The notes under the pieces: generated by a model
What the model was told of the DNA's origin: nothing
What the model saw: the letters and a program-made list of their open reading frames with translations, nothing else
The model's database searches: none
Position numbers and translations under genes: made by a program
Shown here: positions 57,561-64,000 of the stretch, in pieces
How positions within the stretch are numbered: position 1 is the first letter of the stretch
Layout of the letters: the number at the start of each line of letters is the position of its first letter
Origin: Moringa oleifera
Taxonomy: Eukaryota > Streptophyta > Magnoliopsida > Brassicales > Moringaceae
Length of the DNA: 64,000 bases
Assembly (NCBI GenBank): GCA_021397835.1
Contig: JAJFZO010000037.1
Location: 1-64,000 of the forward strand
Reading direction: 5' to 3'

Positions 57561-59713
57561 GTTTATGTGATTATTGAAATACTGCGACTTAGGCGTTGAA
57601 AATATCCCTTTTTGCAAGCTGAGTAACCCTTCTTCAATCATAACCCTTGACATGATTTTTTTAGTGTTAACAATAATGTTGTCATTAATTAATAGCATTC
57701 AATAAAAATGTTATTCATGTTATAACATACTACTAAATGATTAATATGTTTAATTGAATGATTTTTATGGATCATGTTCTTATTTAAGGGTTTAATACAA
57801 TTAAATAAATCATATTGTGTTTATATTAAAGATAATTATATAATCATCTCGCATTCACATCCTATATATGATGAGCCAACTAAAATTACACACACCATGG
57901 GTGTGTTAATGTTTTCAGCTACATAGATTACTGTGTTACCATCCTCTACTTGTGCTTCCCATGGTGGCAAGAAGGCACATATGTTGACACTTGGAGATAT
58001 ACCTTTAATTTCTTTTATTTAATGATATGTGTAATCTTTTTTTAACCCTGGTAGCAAAGCATCTGATATCTAGCAAGAGTGTCCCAGGTTACAACCTTCT
58101 CCTTTCCAATCGATCCATAGAGCATCCATTGACAGCAGATACTTACGATATTTATAACATTCATATTGTTCAATCCTTGAAATATTTTTAATTTTAAATG
58201 CAATTAATTCAAACCTTTAGAGGTGAAACTAAGCCAAAAAGAATCTCCTAAACTTCAAGTATTCCCATAGCCTTAACATAATTTTTGAATAACAATGAAA
58301 ATGGAATTACATTGAAACACTCAAATTGTACATCTTTTGGAAGTTTCTAAAGCTAAATTCCGGCAATCTTATTGAATTTCATAATAATATCCTATGCTAT
58401 TGCTTGGACATACAAGTCAAAGTGCACCTTTTGCATATGAATTTCAAGTTGAAGTTCTTAGGTCATATCTGTTCACAGGACTTTAAAAAAGAAAAATATC
58501 GAAGAGACTTAAAATTTAAGGACCAAATGTTATTCAGCCTTCTGTGGTCTTTACTCTCAAATAAAAGCGTGCCTGTAATTTTGATTAACTGGAAGAGAGA
58601 ACTCTAGGAAGATTTGAAATAAAAATCACCTCAAACCTTGGAATCAAATTTGTAACTTACCAAATTTTCACTTCCCTATTTTCTTCTACTGGGGATAAAA
58701 AATTGCTGCATATCTTTCTTCTAGTTAACCTTCTTGATCCTACAGCCAGCCCATGCACGGCTTTTCAGCCCCTTTACTTTTCCTTTTCTATTTTGTGGTA
58801 AGCATTCTTTCAGCCATGGAGTTGATTAAGCTCTCCATAAGTACATCAAATATTAGCTTTCCATATTTTATTAGCACCTGGAGTAAACTGAAAGATCTGA
58901 AGCCAAATCATAATTTTGAAGTTTATAACCTTGAAAAAGTACACTTTGATTGCCATTAAATACACCTCAAATGTTAAGTATCAATCTTTGCACAGTACAG
59001 TTAGCCAGAGAGACTAAGAACACATTGTTAAGAAAACCAGTAAAGATATTCGTCTCCTACGATGTTCATTTGACCTCAGCATTCATAATATTCAGATTTT
59101 TGCATTACCATTTCTTTACTGGAGTATAATATCCATTCGCCTGCATTCACCCAATATACAAGTTTCCGAAAACTTGTGACATAAAACGGTTTTATGTCCA
59201 GTTGTATAACGATCTCATCAAAGATGATGAAATTTTTGTCACTCTCGGCACAGTTACATGTTCTAAAGATGACGACAACTAAGAAAAAGAAAACCAGAGA
59301 TTTAACACATCTAAAAAGCTTTTAATGAGTGAACACTGTGCCCCAGAATATACAATATTGATAAAATGTGATCATCCTGATTAAAATTCAGTACAAATAG
59401 CAACAAATTAACACTATGTCCATGACCTAAGATAATTTACAAATCTATGTATGGAAACATCTACACTCGAACCTGAAGGTAGCTGTAAACTTTAATAAGT
59501 TTCCACAGATTCACTAAGGGAAGGAAAATAGACCCAGAGTGAGTATCTGTAGTAATGAGTTCATCCTATATTTTCTTCCTGCTGGATATGGAAATTGATT
59601 TCCAATCATGAAAGTACTAACTGCACCATTTCTCCATGCTAAATCCCCCCCCAACCCATTTTTTTTTTTCTGTATAACTCAACCAAAGCCAACAACCATT
59701 AATGGTTGCAGCC
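57561..59713. other. Unassigned region with weak minus-strand coding signal
   Basis: Two - strand stretches read like protein. Around 58,115-58,040 is YGSIGKEKVVTWDTLARYQM. Around 58,015-57,890 is GISPSVNICAFLPPWEAQVE followed by DGNTVIYVAENINTP. I could not join them into a gene or name a family. The rest is AT-rich with nothing recognised. Confidence 0.3.
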
Positions 59714-59862
59714 TCAGCAATCTAAATTGTTTATCAGCACCATTAACATAAGCACAATTATAGCCAATCGAGTACTTAAACTGCAAGCAGAAGAAATAAC
59801 GTGGGAACCTACTAAATGAACCGTTCCAGTCTGTTCATCCTGCACTTTAATGCTTGAAGAAC
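59714..59862 (-). CDS. Candidate terminal exon of an unidentified minus-strand gene
   Basis: A good acceptor (TTTTTATGGTTGGTTTCAG on the - strand) precedes a 149-nt open segment. It encodes SSSIKVQDEQTGTVHLVGSH, then VISSACSLSTRLAIIVLMLM and VLINNLDC-stop. It ends in a hydrophobic stretch like a GPI-anchor signal or a tail anchor. Any earlier exons would lie to the right, where a copia and then a gypsy element are inserted from about 60.3 kb, so the gene would have transposons in an intron. It could also be a chance open frame. I do not recognise the family. Confidence 0.25.
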
Positions 59863-60339
59863 CTGAAACCAACCATAAAAAGGTTAAAACACAGGAAGCA
59901 AACAAAAAGAAATTTGGGCATGCATGGGGAACCATATTAATCACTTACATAAAAGTTCAGATCTCTCTTAGAACCTTTGACTTGCAACAAAGTATTGTGC
60001 CTTATTCAAAAGTTTAAAACACAAATAAATTAATTTGTTTTCCTATACAATACTATACCCACATCCACTTCTCTTCCTAAAGAAAAAACTATAGAATCTA
60101 ACCAATCCCAGTGTGAAAATAAATCATGAGACTCTCGAAAAAAAAATTAATTGCAATATTTGCTGTCTCCTGCTTTTATTGCTTCCCCCATTCAAATGCA
60201 TTTATGTACGTTACAGCTAGAATCACCCTGAACAGAAATATGGAAGACCATTTTGTTTCGACTAAATTTTATCTCATCGAATATGCAAGAAAATGTGTCT
60301 AACTAGGATCTGTATGCCTCCGATAAAATCTAGGAAGCA

Positions 60340-60579
60340 TTAGGGACATTATAGGTTGTAAATAATATAGAAAGATGTTGTATTCCTAATTATAGAGAAC
60401 TTGCCGGAATCTTCTGCCTATTTGAGAGGGATCCTAATTTGCTGAGATCTCTTGCTTATTTGACAAGGGATCCTAATTTGTCTACATTCTTAATGTAAAC
60501 TTCTTAATTTTGTATATATATGTAACAAATCCCTTAAGAGAAACATAACAGAACAGTATTTTTCTCACCTCTGATTACA
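60340..60579 (+). mobile_element. Ty1/copia 5' LTR (left boundary uncertain)
   Basis: This AT-rich LTR ends in ...CTGATTACA at 60,579, followed directly by a primer site. Repeated GGGATCCTAATTTG segments (60,428 and 60,468) and a TATATATATG element at about 60,513 fit a copia promoter. The left end may extend to about 60,295. Confidence 0.55.
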
Positions 60580-60591
60580 TGGCATTAGAGC
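60580..60591 (+). other. Copia primer-binding site
   Basis: TGGCATTAGAGC matches 10 of 12 bases of TGGTATCAGAGC, the initiator-Met-tRNA primer site used by most plant copia elements, directly after the LTR end. Confidence 0.65.
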
Positions 60592-61060
60592 AAGGCAAAG
60601 GTCAGGGATTTTGTTTTAGGTTTTGAAATTCTCTGCTGAAACACAAGCAAATCAAGGCAGAATGTACATCTTCTCTTTTGAGTGACCATTTGTCATCACC
60701 AATGGTAGGGAGAGAAGCCCCACTAGTTGATCCGCATTTCCCCAAAATCCAGTGACTACCACCATCGCGCATGAATCTCACATGCCACCACAAGTTTTTG
60801 CCTCAGATCTACTCGTTGGCACATGACGGCACGTCCGATCCGACCACCCACTTCAATCACCTTCACTCATTTCACTTGCATTTGTATAGCATGTATCTAC
60901 GTTTTGTGCCTCATTTGGGTTAGTCTCTATTTGTACTTTCATAATTTTGCATATTGTCCTTGACTGGATTAAATTCTCTAGGTCAATTTCATTCCCTTTG
61001 TGCTTCGGTGATTTTTTTTTTCTTCATTTTGTTGTGATTAACCACAAAGCCTTTTCAGTT

Positions 61061-61884
61061 ATGGATGATAAAAAGACCGATAGTGTTTGATGTAATCCTA
61101 CTAATGTCAAAAATCATATAACACAAGTTTAACAGCTCCAATTATCTAGATTGGAGTAAGACTATTCGACTTTATTTATCAAGCATCGACAAGGATAATC
61201 ATTTGACTGATAATCCACCTAAGAATGATTCAAGACAAACATAGCTAAGGAAGGATGCTCGATTATTCTTCCAAATAAGGAACTCCATCGACAATGAGGT
61301 AATTGGTTTAATCGATCATTGTGAATTTATTAAAGAATTGATGGCTTAATTGGATTTTTTGGATTCCATAAAGGGAATATTTTTTGTATTTATAAGGTAT
61401 GTCAAGCTTTTTACCATGCAGAAAAGCAAAACAAGTCTCTTATGCAATACCTCACAAATTTTAAAAGATCTCATGAGAAGTTTAATATGTTGTTGTCATT
61501 TTAGTTCTAATGTGATGGTTCGGCAAAGTGAAAGGGAGCAAATGGCTGTCATGAATTGTTTAACTAGCTAAATCTCAAATTCTCCCTAATTTTGAGATCT
61601 CCTCTTTACAAGATGTATTTACTAGGATACTTTGCATAGAAAGTACTCCACCTGCTTAATTCAACATCGCTCTTTTCAGCCGAATTAATCACGAGTTTGA
61701 ATGATCACACTACAAGAGTGGCAATAAAAGATGGAGATCAAACAATATTATGGAGGAACAGTCACTATCTTCATAAGGTAGGACATATGAAGCATGATTA
61801 CGGAAAGCTTTAAAACAAAGCTCAGAAATCTCACTCAACCCATATTGTATCCACTAAAGATGCATCTTGATACAGTGGAAAGTT
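61061..61884 (+). pseudogene. Ty1/copia gag (UBN2-like), interrupted
   Basis: ATG at 61,061 starts MDDKKTDS. With one frameshift it continues as NSSNYLDWSKTIRLYLSSID, then LTDNPPKNDSRQ, LRKDARLFFQIRNSIDNEVI and GLIDHCEFIKELMAY. Then come FLDSIKGIF, VCQAFYHAEKQNKSLMQYL and REQMAVMNCL. The order matches the gag of a widespread plant copia family (NYLDWSKT..., W.ARLF.QIRNSI, REQMAVM.FL). Several stops and frameshifts are present. The frame is cut at 61,884 by the gypsy LTR, and no copia pol is seen. Confidence 0.75.
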
Positions 61885-62183
61885 TGTTTAAAAAAAAGAA
61901 TAAAATTAAAGAATAAACTCAAAGATCACAAAAGATCTTAAACTTTAGAGGAATAATTTGATAAATTTTATTGAACTTTCTCTAACCATTACAACAAGTC
62001 TTTAAATAGTGCAAGAAAATAATCTAGAAATAGGAAACCTAAGAAACCTAAAAAGAATAGGAAACTGAGTTAAACTAGGAATGAGAAACTTAAGAAAAAT
62101 AAAAAACCGACTTAAACTAAAAAATTAAGTTAAAATAGATAACTAATTAAAATAGGACACTAATGTTGGTGTGTACTACATCA
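61885..62183 (-). mobile_element. Gypsy LTR, 299 bp, 3' LTR of a minus-oriented element
   Basis: Bounds are TGTTTAAA at the left and ACTACATCA at the right (TG...CA on either strand). On the - strand the polypurine tract CTTTATAGTGGGGGAT sits directly before the LTR start TGATGTAGTACACACC, so this is the 3' LTR. The five bases AAGTT at 61,880-61,884 would be one copy of the target duplication. The insertion lies inside the copia gag, so the gypsy element is the younger of the two. Confidence 0.75.
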
Positions 62184-64000
62184 ATCCCCCACTATAAAGA
62201 AAACTCGTTCTCAAGTTTTGTGGCTACAAAGAAAACCCATCTGAGGAAAATACTTAAAGATATAAGCAGCATTGAAAGTATTAGTAATGTTCATATCAGC
62301 TAGAAGATCGCTCTTGCAAGCATTATCACTAATCTTCTGAAAGACACAAAATGAACTAATCTTCTTATCTTTAAGGCATGCCAAAGGAAAGATTATGCTT
62401 TTGAGGATAAATCATTACTAAATCATCTTCATTGAATAGCTTCAGACGTCGATGTCTGCTCGCATTACTCTTGTAATAAAATTATCCTTTTCTAAAATTT
62501 TTTTCACCTCTTGTTGATTCTGTTGAATACGCTTTGTAAGCTCTTCAGCTTTAGGACTAACATCAGGAGAAAAAAATTCACTGTATGCCTTAAAACACTA
62601 GTGTAGATAACTTTAAAAAAGTTGTTTTTGTAGAACGATTAGGCATACTATTAAAAACAAACTCAATTTGTGGCAGAAAAGTATCTTATCGTTTTGGTTT
62701 ATCTCCAGTAACACATCGAATTTGTGAAATTACCTTTACTAAAGCCTTATCTTCCTCTTGGATCTTGGATGAAACTTCAATAATTGTTTTAGAGTGACCT
62801 TTCTTCACTAATGCTATGATAAAGTTTAACTCTTTAGCTTGCTTAATGAATTTTGAGCCTGTTATGTTTGTGAATAATGATTTGTCCTCCTTAATAACAA
62901 TTTTTTTTTCACAGGTTGAAATTGTGGTAATAAAACAATCTTTTCGTTAAATCACTAAAAGATGAAGGCATTATCTCATCCTTTATAAGTGGCATCAACA
63001 TCTTAGTGTCATAATCTTCCCAATAAGATATGACAAGCACCCATATCCATCATATCACATACAATCTCGTCTTTGTCATACTTTTCAATTGATAAAAAAA
63101 AATTACAAACTTCTAAAACTTGAATTACCAGACCATTTTTAATCCCTGCGACTTGTATGGAGAAGGATGTTTCTTAACCATCAAATTTAACGCTTTCACT
63201 GAAGCTTTAGAAACAACATTCTCACTACTACCACTATCAATAATGACGTTGCATACCTTAATACGAATAGTGCATCAGGATTAAAAGATCTTGTGTTGTT
63301 GAGAGTTGTCAAGTTTTTGGGGTCCAGCAAAAGCCATTGGACAACACATGCTACTTCTCCCACATCTCCTTCTACAAACTTAGCATCGTCATAAATTTCT
63401 TCGAAAACTTATTCTTTATAACTACCACCTTCTTTCGAAAAGTCAACTGATCGTTTACTCGAGCAATGATTTGAAAGATGGCTTGATTGGTTGCACCAAA
63501 AACACATTAAAAGGTGCCCTTTCAAAGTTCAAGAAGCTTTTTAATTTTGTTGTTAAAAGTTACTCTGGGTATGCATAGCAGCAGACTTATTGATATGATT
63601 TTCTACTTTCATCATCAAATTAACTACATTTTTCATGGTTTAAATCCCTTGAAGAGCAAGTTGATCTTGAATAACCAACTTCAGACCTCTAATATAATGT
63701 GCAATTAATTGATCATTTATCTCAGGTAAATTAACTTATGCATTTAGTTGATAAAATTCTTCTCTATACTCATTAATTGTACGGTTGGCTTGCCAACAAT
63801 TTTGATATTATTAGTCATTGCTTCATCATGGGCCAATGTGAACATGTTGCTTTTCTTAGCATTGACAATTATATTGAAGTTGTTCCCACCAAGCAAAGGC
63901 TCCGCCTTTCAACTTATACGACACGAGTTTCACTAATCAAAAAAGTTTTTAACAGTACTTTCCCAATCGTGAAAGTCTTTAATGTTCAATCGACCATTGA
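62184..64000 (-). pseudogene. Minus-strand Ty3/gypsy gag-pol with large internal deletion, runs off the right edge
   Basis: From the right edge leftward: gag with INEYREEFYQLNA, then LPEINDQLIAHYIRGLKLVI and QDQLALQG (63,780-63,640). A zinc knuckle CFWCNQSSHLSNHC lies at 63,504-63,463 (CX2CX4HX4C intact). An acidic linker follows with VEGDVGEVACVVQ. The aspartic protease has CNVIIDSGSSENVVSKASVK, with its DSG active site at 63,230-63,238. After the protease the sequence reads ISQIRCVTGDKPKR and jumps, near 62,695, to integrase-type FLPQIEFVFNSMPNRST. It ends at KAEELTKRIQQNQQEVKK (about 62,560-62,500) and a degenerate tail. Reverse transcriptase, RNase H and most of integrase are therefore missing. 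Stops are scattered throughout. Confidence 0.78.

Overview
This is AT-rich nuclear DNA from a flowering plant, most likely a eudicot. The evidence is multi-exon genes with GT-AG introns, a DIR1-type lipid-transfer protein, an IBH1-like bHLH protein, and many decayed plant transposons (Ty3/gypsy Tat/Ogre-like, Ty1/copia, CACTA, Mutator-like). No species can be named from sequence alone. Coordinates for degenerate elements are approximate, because I followed them by eye through stops and frameshifts.

Layout. 1-6.5 kb holds the last eight exons of a signal peptide peptidase-like intramembrane protease on the + strand. 8.1-8.5 kb holds an intact DIR1-like nsLTP gene on the - strand, convergent with the protease gene. 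9-30 kb is an old gypsy nest. It contains four same-direction LTR/primer-binding-site junctions (about 14.73, 20.63, 26.93 and 46.30 kb) and one inverted junction (18.71 kb). It also contains minus-strand DUF7745-like gag remnants and a Transposase_28-like gene that recurs both in sense and, twice, antisense inside the LTR arm. 29.95-36.44 kb is a decayed CACTA element (TNP2 remnant, DUF4216 domain, Transposase_24-like second ORF) with degenerate matching ends. 39.67-40.12 kb holds an intact single-exon IBH1-like gene, an island between transposon blocks. 42.1-48.4 kb has a second CACTA-type end, another LTR with its antisense gene, and a truncated gypsy pol. 48.5-57.6 kb is a Mutator-like element carrying a transposase pseudogene and, in the opposite direction, a multi-exon DUF1985/Ulp1 SUMO-protease-like pseudogene (the Kaonashi-type arrangement). 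60.3-64 kb is a copia gag interrupted by a younger gypsy element that runs off the right edge.

Working genes. Only three genes look functional: the SPPL protease (5' part outside the window), the DIR1-like nsLTP and the IBH1-like regulator. They have no obvious shared pathway. The rest of the window records serial insertion and decay. The most unusual features are the inactivated protease in the Mutator element (active-site Cys codon changed to Tyr), a short TCGTACC-type tandem repeat recurring in four blocks of that element, and the antisense intron-containing gene shared by two LTR copies.
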